64,000 nucleotides of DNA from Cydia pomonella (GCF_033807575.1 NC_084729.1:4464001-4528000); one strand, 5' to 3'. Numbered from the stretch's first letter, positions 1 through 14,300 are shown. Made by a program: numbers and translations. Notes: generated by a model from the letters alone, not told the origin.

Positions 1-185
1 TTCGATCATTTCCCCCACGTCACATGTCAAATCCAGTTACCAATACGAATTCTACACAGTGTTTTTATTGAATTCCGTTAATTTCGGGGTATGGGTAAGT
101 ACCAAAGAATATAATACTCACTAGGAGGTAAGTACGTTGAAGGAATTAGGAAACTCAATGGAAAAATGTATTTTTTTATTATTTT

Positions 186-955
186 TATAAAAAGTCCTTA
201 TACATGTTGCATATAAAGCCCGACCAGAATAGTACATTTGGATGCTAGTGCGGAAAGTAGTGTATCGAACGACGTTTTTTAATACAGTTGCGAAAAAATA
301 AGAAAAACAAGAAGTACTTTTTTGTATAAGACAGAAACAATTGTAAATATAAAATATTACACTAATATTACCTAAGTATCGTTATTTACGATTATTTGTG
401 TATCGTATATTTATATTGTATAAAAACAATATCGAATGTAGCCTTTGGAAACTTAAAATATTCTTGCAGTAAGAAAAAAACGCCTCTGCATTGACAGCGT
501 TTCGGCAGCTATTCCGTTCCATTCAGACAACTTCTTAAGAACGGTTTGTCAATACTCAATATTAAAAAATAAATGTGTTATAATGATGAAGAGGTAAGTA
601 ATAAAATATGAAATATGCTTATATTTATTAATTTTACATTAACAGTAGGTTTTTATGTTGATTACGAATTTTAAAGGAAACTAACATTAACACTCATCAA
701 TAAGTAGTCATGAATTTGAACTAGTGGAAAAGTAAAAAGCACTAGTTCGCGAAATACAACTTTCCGCACGCTAAACAGCTACGTAATGTAGCACTTTTTG
801 AGCAACTGTATTAAAAACTAACATTAACACTCATCAATAAGTAGTCATGAATTGGAACAAGTGGAAAAGTAAAAAGCACTAGTTCGCGAAATCCAACTTT
901 CCGCACGCTAAACAGCTACGTAAAGTAGGACGTTTTGAGCAACTGTATTAAAACT
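186..955. repeat. Dispersed repeat F, copy 1, with internal duplication
   Basis: Matches 56585-57250: GATGCTAGTGCGGAAAGTA, AGTTGCGAAAAAATAAGAAA, GTTTCGGCAGCTATTCCGTT and CTAGTTCGCGAAATCCAACT blocks. The last 150 bases occur twice in tandem (about 676-806 and 812-950). No coding capacity. Confidence 0.75.
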
Positions 956-1060
956 ATATGATCCTTGTCAAGAGGGCGCTGTTATTCGCATGTATAGGGT
1001 GACAGTTCAGTTTAGTATGAAAAATTTAGTTCCAATGAAATTCCGCAATATGGCGCGGTT
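955..1060 (+). repeat. Short dispersed repeat G
   Basis: CTTGTCAAGAGGGCGCTGTT through GAAATTCCGCAATATGGCGC. Inverse copies at 17073-17198 and 46508-46596. Unknown class. Confidence 0.65.
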
Positions 1061-1246
1061 GTTGTAACGAGGGTATTACATTTAATTACAACCAAGCATT
1101 GAAAACTGTGAAGAAAGAAATATGGTTGATTTCAAGATTTTTTTCTTCACTTATTTAAATTAAAATAGATTTTCAGAAAAACCATTTCGTTGCTCATATC
1201 TTGTAGATTGTTTTTTTTTCTGCTCTAAAAGTGTCATATTGAATAT

Positions 1247-1885
1247 AAAAAAAAAACCGGCCAAGAGCATGTCGGGTCATACTCAGAGTAGGTTCCGTAG
1301 TTACTCTAATGTGGAGAATGGGTTACATATATTAGCTAAAATTGCTACTCTAGTAGTCTCACCAAACTCTACCTTTTCAGGCGTACATACATTTCAGACG
1401 ACACACACACACACAATATCTTCCGTCACAATAAGCTAAACTGGAGCTTAAAGTATGGTAGATTGTTAACCAAGGGATGAACTGTGGGTGTACGTCTTTT
1501 TACTATGAAGGGGAAACTTTTTGCGATAACTCAAAAATAGCTAAACTGATCATATCCGCTATAGTTTTCATTTAATGTCTTTCTTAAGCTCTCCTTCCAC
1601 GATTTTTTTCATATTTTTTGGACCTATGGTTCAAAAGTTAGAGGGGGGGACGGACACATTTTTTTTCTAACGGAGCAATTATCTCCGAATATATTCACTT
1701 TATCAAGAAATGTTTGTTGAAGACCCGTATTAGTTTTATTATTAGATTTTATTGCACGACTTTGTCGGCTTTATTGATTTATATATCCATGCCAAATTTC
1801 AGCTTTCTAGCACTAACGACCACGGAGCAAAGTCTCGGACATGGCGAGACTATAAGGGTTCCTAGTTGACTACGGAACCCAAAAA
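1247..1885. repeat. Lepidopteran dispersed repeat ending at GGTTCCGTAGT
   Basis: The stretch runs from CCGGCCAAGAGCATGTCGGG with GGTTCCGTAG near the left to GACTACGGAACCC at the right, so the ends are inverted. No protein homology. This accounts for the geneless 1.2-1.9 kb. Confidence 0.5.
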
Positions 1886-1994
1886 TGGTTCAGAGTAACT
1901 TAGTTTTACGGTATTTTGCGGGAGAAGAAACCTTAACATTCTTTATCCTCCGACATGTTGCCACGCGGCAGGAAAGTGAAAGGAGAACCCGTTA

Positions 1995-2116
1995 AGGGGC
2001 CCATTGATTACCAGTTCGCCGGACGATATCGGCCTGTCATTTATTCGCGATTGTCAGCTTTTGCGAATAACTGACTGGCCGATATCGTCCGGCGAACTGG
2101 TAATCAATGGGCCCCT
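1995..2116. mobile_element. 122-bp palindromic MITE with TTA target duplication (family A, copy 1)
   Basis: Ends are AGGGGCCC...GGGCCCCT, with arms holding ATTACCAGTTCGCCGGACG and inner TTATTCGC. TTA lies on both sides (1992-1994, 2117-2119). Arm identity is near perfect over about 40 bp. A TWA duplication points to the PIF/Harbinger superfamily (inference). Confidence 0.85.
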
Positions 2117-2504
2117 TTAGAAATCATCGTGCAACAATTTGAATAATTGAAATATACAATATAAATCTATTAACCTACTGGAAGTTATACAAGGGAACAT
2201 ATTGGCGTTAACAAATATTTGGCCAGCCATTTTACGGCTGCGTCATTCTTTTGTCGATTCTCAACCAAATATGACGCGGGTTAAGTATATTACCTTGAAT
2301 GTACCTATTTCAAGTTAAAATATAATTAACAGAAATTATTTTATTCACGGTGTGTTCTTTGTTCCGGCCCCACATGACCAAAGCGGAGACATGGGAATAC
2401 ACTATAGATATGAAAACTTCCAGAATCCAACATAATTTAACCTAAAGGTTGTCCGGAATACATCGCTCTGTAACGATATGATCGTCTTTTGTTTCCCCTG
2501 CCTT

Positions 2505-2803
2505 TAAAGATAAGGATACTTAAGTGTCCACAGCAAGACGTCGGACACGTCATTACCAAATTAAAATGGAGCTGGGCGGGACATGTTGCCAGGCAGAGTG
2601 ATGGCAGGTGGGCCAAAATGCTAACGGAATGGTGGCCGCTTTCAGACGAAAGGAGTGCCTGGCGTCCGTTGGCTCGTTGAGTGGACGACATTCGGAAGAC
2701 TGCGGGTTACTTCTGGATGAGATTGGCTCGGGACCGGGATAAGTTGCGTACTAGAAGAGAGGCCTATGCTCAGCAGTGGGCGATAAAAGGCTGATATGAT
2801 GAA
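2505..2803 (+). mobile_element. RTE-like LINE 3' fragment
   Basis: The + strand encodes KLKWSWAGHVARQSDGRWAK, then WVDDIRKTAG and AYAQQWAIKG before a stop, the standard C-terminus of RTE/BovB-type ORFs, with at least one internal stop. It ends in TGATATGATGA. Confidence 0.65.
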
Positions 2804-2879
2804 GTGTCCACAGCAAGCTCGGTTCTCTATACAAACTTTTATATGTTATCGACATTTAATCCCGTTTTTTTTATGGTAC

Positions 2880-3235
2880 AGTAGGCAAACAAGCAGACGA
2901 ATCACCTGAAGGTAAGTGATTACCGCCGCCCCTGGACACCTGCGACACTAGAGGGGTTGTAAGTGCGTTGTCGGTTTAAGATAGGAGTACGCTCTTTTCA
3001 GAAGGTTTGAAGGTCGTATCGGTCCGGAAATACCGCAGGCGACAGCTCATTCCACAGTTTAGCTGTGCGAGGGAAGAAGTTTCTGGAGAAGCCCACAGTT
3101 GAGGACTGCCAACCATCTAAGTGGTGTGGATGGAAGTGTTGTAAATGAAAATGAAATTGTGCATTATCAATTTCACGGGGCATGTCAACCACGTATGAAC
3201 AAATTGACTTGCAAATGCCTCTTGACGTCAATACG
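2880..3235 (-). mobile_element. LINE C-terminal and 3' UTR fragment
   Basis: The - strand reads VGFSRNFFPRTAKLWNELSP, then FPDRYDLQTFKRRAY, a common LINE tail in Lepidoptera, followed by the 3' UTR ending GTTTGCCTACTGTACC. Related scraps occur at 16926-16990, 37037-37158, 59320-59460 and 60810-60960. Confidence 0.55.
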
Positions 3236-3386
3236 ACAAAATAAATATTGATTGTATAGCCAATAATTATAGTACATTATGATACAAGTGTGCTACGTTG
3301 GTCATTACACACGAGACGATATTGTGCACGTGAGCTGCCGGCCTAGCCAAGGTGGCAATCGGTATTACTACGACAACGTAACGCTT

Positions 3387-3560
3387 TGTATGTATGTATG
3401 TATGTATAAACTCTTTATTGTACAAAAGACAAAATATAAATATGGCACAGGATAAGCAGTACAAAGGCGAACTTATCCCTTTAAGGGATTTCTTCCAGTT
3501 AACCTTTGAGTAGATGAGAGTTGATGAAGAATGGTAGACAAATATAGCACTGACTACAAT
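3387..3560 (-). mobile_element. LINE 3' end with (ATAC)n tail
   Basis: On the - strand the sequence runs into TTGTACAATAAAGAGTTTATACATACATAC, so AATAAA is followed by a tetranucleotide tail at 3387-3405 (+ strand TATG repeats). Confidence 0.45.
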
Positions 3561-4317
3561 AGACTAGAGGAAAGTCAATAAAATTATAAAAGAGAGCGAA
3601 CAAAAATTTATTTTATTTATTAATTAAATTATGGCTTCAGTTCAGTGGGACTATTTCGCCAGTATTAAGGACTTAGGAGCTTTAAATACGAATAAAATTC
3701 TATGGTTAGTACAAGACAGTGTACGGTGATTTTATCAGCTCTTGTAAAGCGATAGCTGGACTTTACAAGGAACCGGCCGTGGACTCCAAAATGGTGGTTA
3801 AACGCGTTTTAAAATTAATTCTCCATTCACTGCACTTGTAGTTACTTATTCGCTAATTCATTGAAGTTAAAAACACGTTTTCTGAGATTGACTGGGCTTT
3901 TTTGCTGGTTTTCTATTGTACAAACGTGGACAATTCGTCGATATACAAACTAAAAACTTACGAAACTAGCCCAATGTCATAACAAATACGGAAAATGGCG
4001 CGTTATTTTATTTCTGTGCGCGATCGCACTGCGCGCACGGCAAAGGCGTGTACGAAATCGACAAACAGCAAATATTAAAAATATATATAAAAGAATATGT
4101 TCGTATCTATGCTAGGGATTTTATTTCAATTGCAATCGGGGGACCTTTTCAATGGGAAAATGCACTACATTATATGGAGTAAATGGGCGCTTTTCTACTT
4201 TAACGTCCACTACATTAATTCATCACAGAGAAAAAATTGAAAAACTAGACAAGTGTCTCTGTCAATAGAATTGCTCCAACTGAAATAAGGAACAAAACCA
4301 AAGTTACCGACTTACTA

Positions 4318-4475
4318 ACACGAATTGACCAATTGAAATTGCGCTGGACAAGTCGGATGACACAATGCAAAACAGACACATGGAGTAAGCAGGTAACACG
4401 GTATCCAAGAGATGGAAGCCGAGAACGGAAGCGTCCAACGAGAAGATCTGAGCCGTATCCGACGACGGCGACTTC
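4318..4475 (+). mobile_element. RTE-like LINE C-terminal scrap
   Basis: The + strand reads KLRWTSRMTQCKTDTWSKQV, then RYPRDGSRERKRPTRRSEP, recognisable as the LRW..H...RW tail of RTE-type ORFs, but degraded. Confidence 0.45.
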
Positions 4476-4503
4476 TCCAACTGTTTTTAATCGGAGCGTT
4501 GCG

Positions 4504-4790
4504 CTCTAATTAATGTGAATTGCAAAGCCAAACTTGGTTGTGAAAATGCGATTACATGGTGCGCAATGAAACTGGCCGGCTGGGTTGTAGATATAGGTAT
4601 ACGAGGGCTTTGTCCTACGGAGATGGCGCTTAGCATCCAGGTCTTCCAAGCGCCGCTGCTCATATTGCTCTACTCTTTTATGAACAGTTACGATACGCGT
4701 CATTCCGTTCTACGCATCGCAAGTTTCTCCCAGGAATCACTCGGTACACCGCAAGTGGTTAGATGACGCTTGAGGACGTCTTTATGCCGC
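4504..4790 (-). mobile_element. LINE C-terminal fragment with Cys/His finger
   Basis: The - strand reads KSRAIEQYEQRRLED-type sequence with DAKRHLRRTKPSYTYIYN, then FHCAPCNRIFTTKFGFAIH, a C2H2-like end seen in RTE-type ORFs. It is opposed tail-to-tail with the fragment at 4318-4475. Confidence 0.5.
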
Positions 4791-5163
4791 AAGTACTGAC
4801 CCCCCTGTCTCCTTTTTCCGTAGAGAGTTCTGAGTAGAATACAGCTTTGGGTAATTTGTTATTACTACTATGTTTATACGTGCCTATTTAATAGCTACTA
4901 GTAAGGTCAAGCAATTTAATTTCAGTAAGTACCAATTCGAACCTTGCCACAGTGACAATAGCATTGAGATCCCTAGCGACTTTTATATTTAATATCACTG
5001 TGACAAGGTATATACGAAATGGTACTAAAATTAAATTTACTGTATATCTGAGTCTCACGGAAGTTTCGTAGTTAATTATCAATACAATTATTGGAATAAT
5101 TATGGCAAATACTTTCGCAGGAAATTTTTAGAAACGCCAACCCCCGCGCGTACCGAGCGACAG

Positions 5164-5354
5164 CCAATCGCATCGCTCCCATCCGTTTCGCGCCGTTGCT
5201 TATTTAATTAATACCGTTTAATTTAAACAATCATTGTTTGCACAGATGCCTTATTATTTTCGAAGTAAGCTAATATAAATGGTATCAGACGGGCGTTGTT
5301 ATTTAGTGGGTATCAGAGGTAGAAATCTGACCACTATAACGACGCGAAACGATT
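5164..5354 (+). promoter_or_regulatory. Core promoter and 5' leader of the secreted repeat-protein gene
   Basis: A TATAAAT box lies at 5274-5280. An initiator-like TTAGT at 5303-5307 puts the predicted start A at 5305, 31 bases after the first T of the TATA box, which is normal insect spacing. The leader would then be 50 bases. A CCAAT motif lies at 5164-5168 in a locally GC-rich stretch (about 5142-5202) that stands out from the AT-rich surroundings. The motifs are seen; the start site is inferred. Confidence 0.55.
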
Positions 5355-5396
5355 ATGAAGCTTGTTTTGGGGCTCGCGCTTCTAGCGCTGTTTGAT
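5355..5396 (+). CDS. Exon 1: start and signal-peptide core
   Basis: It encodes MKLVLGLALLALFD and ends at donor GTGAGT in phase 0. Lys2 followed by a Leu/Val/Ala run is a typical signal peptide. The start is the first ATG after the predicted initiator. Confidence 0.75.
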
Positions 5397-8300
5397 GTGA
5401 GTGTTTTTTAATATAAAGTTAATTTAAAAATAGTTATCGTTCCATATAAGGTAAATTTCTTAGTGCTTGTAATAATAATGCTCCAGATGCCATGCTGTCA
5501 TCTCTATCATAGAGTGCTCACTCCATACAAAGAGTAAACTCAATTTATTTATAATAAGTTTTAAGCGAGTCTCAAACTTATTAATAATATATTTTTCCGG
5601 ATCTCCCATACAACTTTAAGTAAGTAAGTAAGAAACTGATGTATGGAGTGAATAATGACTTAGGGCTCCTTTAGACGATGCGCGAACTCACATGCGAGAT
5701 TCATTACTTGATCGGGTATCGGGATCGGGCGAGTATTTGATCGGTGGGCTGAATTAGGTGGAAACTCAAAAGTCCGCAATGTAACTAAAATCGCATTCGA
5801 GTTCGCGCACCGTCTAAAGTTGCCCACTGATTTCCAGTTCGCCGGACGATATCGGCCTGTCTGTTATTCGCGATTGTCAGCTTTTGCGAATAACTGACAG
5901 GCTGATATCGTCCGGCGAACTGGTAATCAGTGGGCCGTGTAAATGATCCCTGACAACATTGTGTGTAAGTGTGTGTGATTAAATATGACGTGTACTGGGA
6001 CAGTGGCAAACACTTATGGAAAATTTAAATATTTTGAGAGAAATTTAAAAACCGACATTAAAATCGATATGTTCCGAAAACTTGAAAAGTTCCTACATTA
6101 CAATTTATCGGATCGAAAAACATTCATTTTGTTAGAATAACTGCAGAGAGTGATCTACCTTAATGACGCTATAATGCTTAAATTTACCTGAACCAAACAG
6201 TGGCGTAACTAATAGTAATAACTAATCTAGCCGTGAGCGAGGCCCTTTTCAATATAATAAAAAGGTTGGCTTTGCGAGCCTAAGTGCGAGGCCGTGGGCA
6301 AAGGCCCACGCCTAGCTACGCCACTGCTAAAAAACTGCGGATTCAAAGGTATTTTCATGATTTCACTTCTTTTCCCATGATAAGGAGACACAATTTATAA
6401 AAATGTATAAGTCGATCATGCACAGAAGGCAATTTCGACTTGTAAGCTGACTATATGGCGACGTTTGTTGAAGTGGCTATGTCGATAACTATAAATCAAT
6501 TGTGAAATTGTGCTTTTCAAATCGCTTTAGGTCATAAAAAGTTGAAGTGGATCAATTTCGGCCACGTTACAAGAATTAAGTTAAAACGAAATAAAAAAAG
6601 ATTTAAATGTTCACTTAGAAGTAAAAACTTAAAAAGCGCCATTGTTTTATTTTTTATTGTTCAAAAGATAACCTTAAACCAAAAAAATGGCTTCATGCCA
6701 TAGCAGTTGCTTTTCTCCAAGAATCGACATCCGATGTCGGGCGATCTAATGATTTAGCAATTTTGTACCTAGTTTTGATATCATGTCTGTCCATCCTGGA
6801 TATCAAGGTATTTTATACAATCGTGCTATAATAGAGAGCTTTATAGTCAAGTACCGTGTTTAGGCAACGAAGCTTGCTGAGTTGCCTGTGTAAGGTACGA
6901 GATTGAAAAGCTTGATTATATTACTATTGTATACAATACATTTTCTACGAGTCATCTACAATAATACTTTCTTTTAGATATAAAACTTAAATAATAAATG
7001 AAAATTTATAAATATCTCAATAATAATCGCGCGACTCTCGCCTCGCGCCCGCGCCCATTTAGTCTTTTCTATGAGAGCGCGGCGGCACGTGGTTGGTCCA
7101 TTTTATTTATAGTTTTACAGCGTATCGAAATGAATAGTTGAGTGGGAGTCCATATATGAAAAGTACGCAATTATAGTTTGGTATCATCATCATCATGTAT
7201 TTAAGAGTTAGACTCTTGTCGGTGGAGCAATTTCCATGTGTGTAGGCCCTCTGCCTTCTCCTTGGCAGCCTGATACGACATGACGTTGAGTTTTTCCTTT
7301 ACTTGCTCTATGTAGGTTCTCCTTGGTCTCCCCCTCCGTCTCCTTGCTTCAACTCTCCCTTCAATTATGTTCTTGATATATTCGTCACATCAGCTGGTAG
7401 AGTGCCTCTTATGTACATTTTATGCCCCCAGATGCATTTTATCCACATGTGCGACAAAGTAATCTGATGCAAATTATGAGTTGTTTCCTTATGTTGGCTG
7501 GTAGAATTGACTTTTAAATAATAATTATGAATGATAAATATTTAATAAGTTTCATTTGGATTTGATTTGGTTTCATTTTATTTTAACAGTTAGTATTTTG
7601 CTCGTGTTGGTGTGGTGAAAATGTTTGTGTTTCACTCGATGGCAACATTTGTTTAAGCTTCGTGCTTTGAAACCTTCGCAACGCTAAAGATTTTTTTCAA
7701 ATTTTCGCTTGCTGGGGTATCAATATTGGCACAAGCGGTAAAACAAATAACTATTTATTTTTCGGTATTTCGGTAATACCTTTAAGCTGTTACGTTAGTA
7801 AAGTAACCTGTTTCAAAATATTTTTGAATTGAATATCGTTATATAACAGGAGTTCGTTAACCAATTCCTTTCCTAAACATGAACTGATTTGTTCATAGGT
7901 CTACCTAACGGCAGCGTCACCAGAGCCTAATCGTAAGTTTTGCATTTTTTTTAATTAACAGTTTATAGTTTTAAAACGAATACGGGCGTAAACTTACGTT
8001 TCTTATATGACCCGACGTTTCGAACGTGACGTTACGCTCGTGGTCATAGGCAACCCTACCCTAGACAACCCTAGCGTACAAGTGAATAATCAAGATCAAG
8101 CGCGGGTAGTTCGCAAAACCCGCGCAGCAAGATGTTGATACAATTCCTTGCCAGTCTGCTTGTGACCACGAGCGTAACGTCATGTTCGAAACGTCAGGCC
8201 ATATAATAAACGTAAGTTTACGCGATTAAGTCCGGTATTCGTTTTAAAACTATGAACGAAAATCGTGTTGGTTTAAATGAACAGTTTCTTTAAAAACCTT

Positions 8301-11300
8301 TATCTGTATGTATTTACTCTACGTTCCACTGCACTAAAATTAGCTAAACATGTGGCTTTCCTTCAGAGAAAGGTCTCTATAATTCATGTGCAGTAAGGAC
8401 CTTATTATCAGAATTTCTGTTGGAATTACAGATGCAGGGCCCTTAATGCACTTGAAGCATAATATGACCCTTCTGTGATAGCAAGCTACAAATAATCAAA
8501 AATGTCATGATTTATTTATGTTTACATTTAAGATAGCAGTTAAATAATAATTATACTGTGACTACATTATTATGTTACCCCGATTAATATAGGGGTAGTT
8601 GGGAAAATAACATTATACTGTTGGCAACACGGTAGTTTTAGCAAGTGGTGGGGACACGGTAAATGTTGGACAGGCTCGTTCACTTGGGTGGAGGCCGTCA
8701 AAGAGGACGCATCGTAATGAACTGGTTAGGTCAGAGTACCTTCAAGTATCCCGATTGTTGTAGTAGTAATAGTTTAGAGTAACCATGCGAGAAGAAGCAC
8801 TACAAATCAGAAGTGGGATTTGAGCTGGAGCTTTCAATGTAATGCGAGAAGAAGCACTACAAATCAGAAGTGGGATTTGAGCTGGAGCTTTCAATGTAAT
8901 GCGAGAAGAAGCACTACAAATCAGAAGTGGGATTCGAGCTGGAGCTTTCAATGTAACCATGCGAGAAGAAGCACTACAATAACAACAACATGCGTGTCAT
9001 GTAGTCTTGTTAAATTTTAGTTTATTCTGTTATATTTATGGTGAAATTCTGTTTTCATTTGTCATGCTCTGAAAGAGGGACATTGCTATTCTAAAAAGTG
9101 TGCAGTAAGTGATTCGTTTCTGCACTAGAGCATTTTACTTTCCAAGTACGATTTTTTCCTTTTTTTTACGATAAGCAATTGAAATTTGGGTTTTAAATGG
9201 ATTTGTTATACAATTTCCATTCTGATATTTAACTCCCCATTCCATAAATAACAATACTTGTGCCTATTGTATTGTATTGTAATGTAATCCGGGCGTGCTG
9301 GCCGTGCCGGCGGCTGTGCCTAAATGGTTAATTGAAAGTACCCTCAAGAAATGCTATAAATAATTATATTTAGTCGTGTTTTTAAAAAAGCCCATGTATT
9401 ACTTTCCTCATATTCTAAATGAAAAGTAGTTTAACTCGAGTGAAAGGCACCATTTCAGCCTCGAATTATTAGCGCTCTAACTGCGTTCTAGCAACAAACT
9501 ACCTCGGCAAAAATGAGTGCCTTTCATCCGTTGGTTAATAATCTACTATTACAACATGTCCCGAACAATTATTATAATTGTATCTTGTAAATTTAGTGCA
9601 ATGGATTAAGTATATGATTATAATTTAACGTGGCCCAACCAGTGGGGAGAAGTGGCCATGGGCCTTTTAACTTTTTCGCCGCCATTGACTTGATATAAAG
9701 TCAGTACATTTCGTGCCCCACACGCCACGACTTCATATCAAGTCGTGGTTTTGGTTAGGTGTGTATACGTGTAATATAATATGTGTAATGTCGTCGGTCG
9801 TCAATGAGTTGTATACATATTATGCATACTTATAGCCGAATAAAAATAATCGAATTATAAGTCTTGACTTGATTTTATGAGTTCCTTTAATTAAACGAAA
9901 AACAGGTTTCACTGTAGTTCGTGTCATCTACAATGACGAGCAGATTTGTCAAATCTAACCTTTAATAACTTGACGTTACGAGTAAAGGCACGCGTCTTCG
10001 TGAATGACACGATCGATTTAACACTAAATTAATTAATTCAATAAGTAGGATTTATAATGGAACAACTATGCTACGGCCTACGGCGTAGCACTCGTAGCCC
10101 GTAGCACACCTACGCAGAAGTGTAATAGTTACGAGTAGAAATGAGTACTAAATAATCTTAAAGATATCCTAAAAAATATTATTATTATTATTATTATTAT
10201 ATAATTATAGGCGAGCAGCTATTTAGCTGATGAGCCTATGTCACACAGTGTCCTGTATTATACAGTTCAAAGTTTGTAAAGTCGTATCACATCACTAAGT
10301 AACATCAGTCTAACTTATTGTTTAAAAGCCACTTGTCCAATCTGTTTTTAAAAACATTGACCGAGGGAGCAGTTACAACACTATCCGGTAAACGGTTCCA
10401 AGCCGCCACGACACGGTTGGACAAAGAATGATATGCAGCTTTAGTAGTAGTGGGAGTGCGAACAATTCTTAGGCTGTGACCTCGGGTCTCGCGGCTGATA
10501 GTTCTTTTGTTGATTATATCGTGAATGTCGGGGAGGTTGTAACAGTGGGTAACAATCTTAAAACACTCGATAAGGTCTCCTCTCGCTCTCCTGGCTTTGA
10601 GTGTGGGCAGCTTCAGTACCTTTAGCCTTTCTTCATAAGGTAGGCGTTTGAGCTTAAATGGAATCTTGGTGGCTCTTCGCTGCGCACTCTCTAAAAGGTC
10701 AATGTCTTTGACAAAATAGGGATTCCATACTTGGAAAGCATATTCGAGCAAAGGGCGGACATATGTTTTATAAATTTTGATAAAAACTTCAACAGATATG
10801 CATTGGAAGGAGCGTTTTATAACATACAAGAACGAATTTGCCTTTTTGACTATATTATTTATGTGCTCACCCCACTTCAGGTTATTTGTAACTGTCACAC
10901 CGAGATCCTTTTGAGACGTCACCGCTGCAATTGGCGAGCTTCCTATCGTGTATTGGACCATAGGGTTTTTTTTTACCAAGGTGCAGAACTGCGCATTTGT
11001 TAACATTTAATTTTAATATCCACTGCGAAGTCCACTCCGTTAACCGATCCAAATCAGATTGCAGCTGACCAGAAGAAACATGAGGGTTAGCGAAGAACTT
11101 TCCATCATCTGCAAAGAAGCACGATTCTGACTCTATTAGTGCTATTAAGTCAGTCACAAATATTCCAAACAGAGTCGGAGATAAGACAGATCCCTGAGGT
11201 ACTCCACTCAGCACATTTAGTGGTTGAGACAGGCAGTCACCGACTCGCACACTGAAGGTTCTGTCTGACAGGTACCCTTCTATCCATTTTAGTAGCTTTC

Positions 11301-14300
11301 CACGGATTCCAAAATGATCTAATTTCAAAAGTAGTCTCTGATGAGGAACCTTGTCAAATGCACGTTCAAAGTCTAAATAAAGAATATCTACTGGAAGGTT
11401 ACGGTCCATACTTTGGGTCCAACCATGTACACAGGTTAAGAGATTGGTAACTGTAGATCTTTTTTGTACAAAACCATGCTGCTTCACTGATATTAAGTTT
11501 TCCCTATTGAGGAAACCTGTCAACTCCTTACATATAATTTTTTCCATACACTTGCAGATAATGCTTGTGAGACTTATTGGTCTAAATTTGGACGGGTCGG
11601 TCTTGTCACCATTCTTGAAAATATTTAATTAATAATTTAATTCTCTAAAGTTACAGCGCTTCACACATCTTATTTAATTAATAATCCTAATCTTAACCTC
11701 TTGAACGCCAAGAACACCAAAAGTAATCGTTACTAGTCGTGCCCACAGCGCCAAGGACAACTATAGGTGTAATGTATCACGCAAAATAGGCGCAAGTCGT
11801 CGAGTTGCGGAAAAATCGCCCGAATACAATACAATACAATACAACCTATAAGTGTTATGGCGGACGCTGTCAAAGTAACCTTCACACTTTCACACAATAC
11901 AATACAATACAATATTTTTATTTGTTAAACATAGGTAACATAGATGTTACAATTTAGTACTTAGTATCACTATGTCTTACCAGCATTAGGTGTACAAATT
12001 TTGTTTTGTGTTGGTAAGTTTAACAATAAATTGCATGCTTAAATCTTACTTTACTCTAAACACTTTATAATTTTAAGGATTGCATTAAATTAAATTAATG
12101 TATTTTCTCTTTTATATTCGTCAATGGAGTAATACGCTTTGTTTGATAAGAATAAGGTACATTAGCTTCCTTGCACCCGGGATCTTGGCGTTTAAGTGAT
12201 GTTTGTGTTTATGACATAAGCGTTCAAAGGGTTAAAGGTGTAACCGCGTTGAGTAATAGTCTGACTGCACTGAATAGGAACATTTTGTTTAGGATTAGGA
12301 TGACTGAACTTACTTAAGGTGAAGTGTTTACTGAATAAATTCAAAGGGGGTGTGTCAACTCCGACGCACAACTGAAGTTTACTCCTTACGAACGATTATA
12401 AAATAAATAAAATAAATATTATAGGACATGATTACACAAATTGAGTAAGTCCCACAGTAAGCTCAATAAGGCTTGTGTTGAGGGTACTTAGACAACGATA
12501 CATATAATATATAAATATTTATACACCCATGACTCAGGAACAAATATCCAAGCTCATCACACGAATAAATGCCCTCACCAGGATTTGAACCCGGGACCAT
12601 CAGCTTCGTAGGCAGGGTCACTACCCACTAGGCCAAACCGGTCGTCAAATACATACGTACATACGTCATATACATACATACGTCAAATAAATACATACGT
12701 CAAAATACATTATTAAATTTAAGATCATATCCGCAAATTGACAGTTGATTTGTTGATATTCAATAAATAGTGTTTCCACGCAGCCGTTGCTAGGGAATGA
12801 GCGAGATAAGTTGTGCATGAAACATGACGTAAAGGGGGCCACTGATTACCAGTTCGCCGGACGATATCGGCAACTGTCAGCTTTTTCGAATAACTGACAG
12901 GCCGATATCGTCCGGCGAACTGGTAATCCGTGGGCCCCTTAACGTTAGATTTTATTTCCCATAAATTTTCATACCCCGGGCTTATATATGAAAATCGATT
13001 CTTAAGGAGGAAAGTCCAATAAACTCTAACAAAATCGTGCGGTAGCTAAACAGATGGTACAACTCAACATTGATTAGTGGTCCACTATACAAAAAGTCCG
13101 GGTTTTTATACTTGCTACTAGCTTACAATACCTCATAAAGAATAAGCAAGATGCTTATGAATATTATTTTGTTCCTTGTTGGAACTTTTTAGTTAAAAAT
13201 GTTATATTTTCAGGGATTCCACACGGACTTCATGTCGTTCGGGAGTTCAATGGTAAGTAACAACACTAAATAATTTACCCCTACCTAAACAGGAATTGCC
13301 TGTAAATGGAGTTAATTAATCGATATTTTTTATTTTATTTATTGAACACAATGCAAGTTTACAGTGTCAGACCAATTCACTTACATGCTAGGAAAACATA
13401 AATTATCAAGAATAATAAATATACGTGCTGAATCAAAGACACAAAAATATAAAAATCATGCGCATAAAAATGTCAAAACTAATTCAAATTGTCATTTTAC
13501 TTACTCTAAGAAAACAAGAAAATAAAATCAGGAATATGGTAAAACAATATAAATAAAATAAATTAAATGTCAAAACAGATTACATAATTACCTTATACAA
13601 TGTCAGTCAATCAAATTTATGAAAATTTAAAAATATTCTAGCAATTTTGCACAAGTGTGCTAATCGATCGGCGAACATGTCAGCGTCATCGTGCCGAGTG
13701 AGCATCAAATGAAGAAATGATATTGCTTTGCCTGCTCGCTTGAATGGCATGCATTCGCCAATTATCTATTTCTAGACTTTTGTAGTTAAATACCTGTATC
13801 GGTATACAGTCAGAGCCACCATTATTTTGGTAGATATTTTCATTCACTCAATGATAGATATTTTCATTCACTGATTCATTCCATTTGCCAGCTCTTGTGA
13901 AATCGACCTATACTGTTAATCTGTAAGACCCCATTTTCCTCTCTGGATATTAGCATATTTTTTATATTGTTAAATTATTAATATCTCGGAGACCGAGCTT
14001 TGCTCGCAAAATATATAAAAACACAAAAATGCGCGTTTTTCCAGGGATAAGACCTAGCTAGATCGATTTTCGCCCCCGAAAACCCCCATATAGCAAATTT
14101 CATCAAAATCTTTAGAGCCGATTCCGAGATCCCCAAAATATATGTATAAGAATTCCTCGTTTAAAGGTATAATTATTATAAGAGCTTAAAAAAATATAAT
14201 AGAATTGTTATTATGTTAATCAAAAATGAAGGGGCAAATCAATGGTTAATATAAAATGAATTGTGTAAAAATATTTTCCATTATGTTATTATTATATCGT

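Noticed and set aside
8742..9020. Open frames on both strands at 8.7-9.0 kb
   Set aside because: They are produced by the 57-bp tandem repeat, not by a gene.
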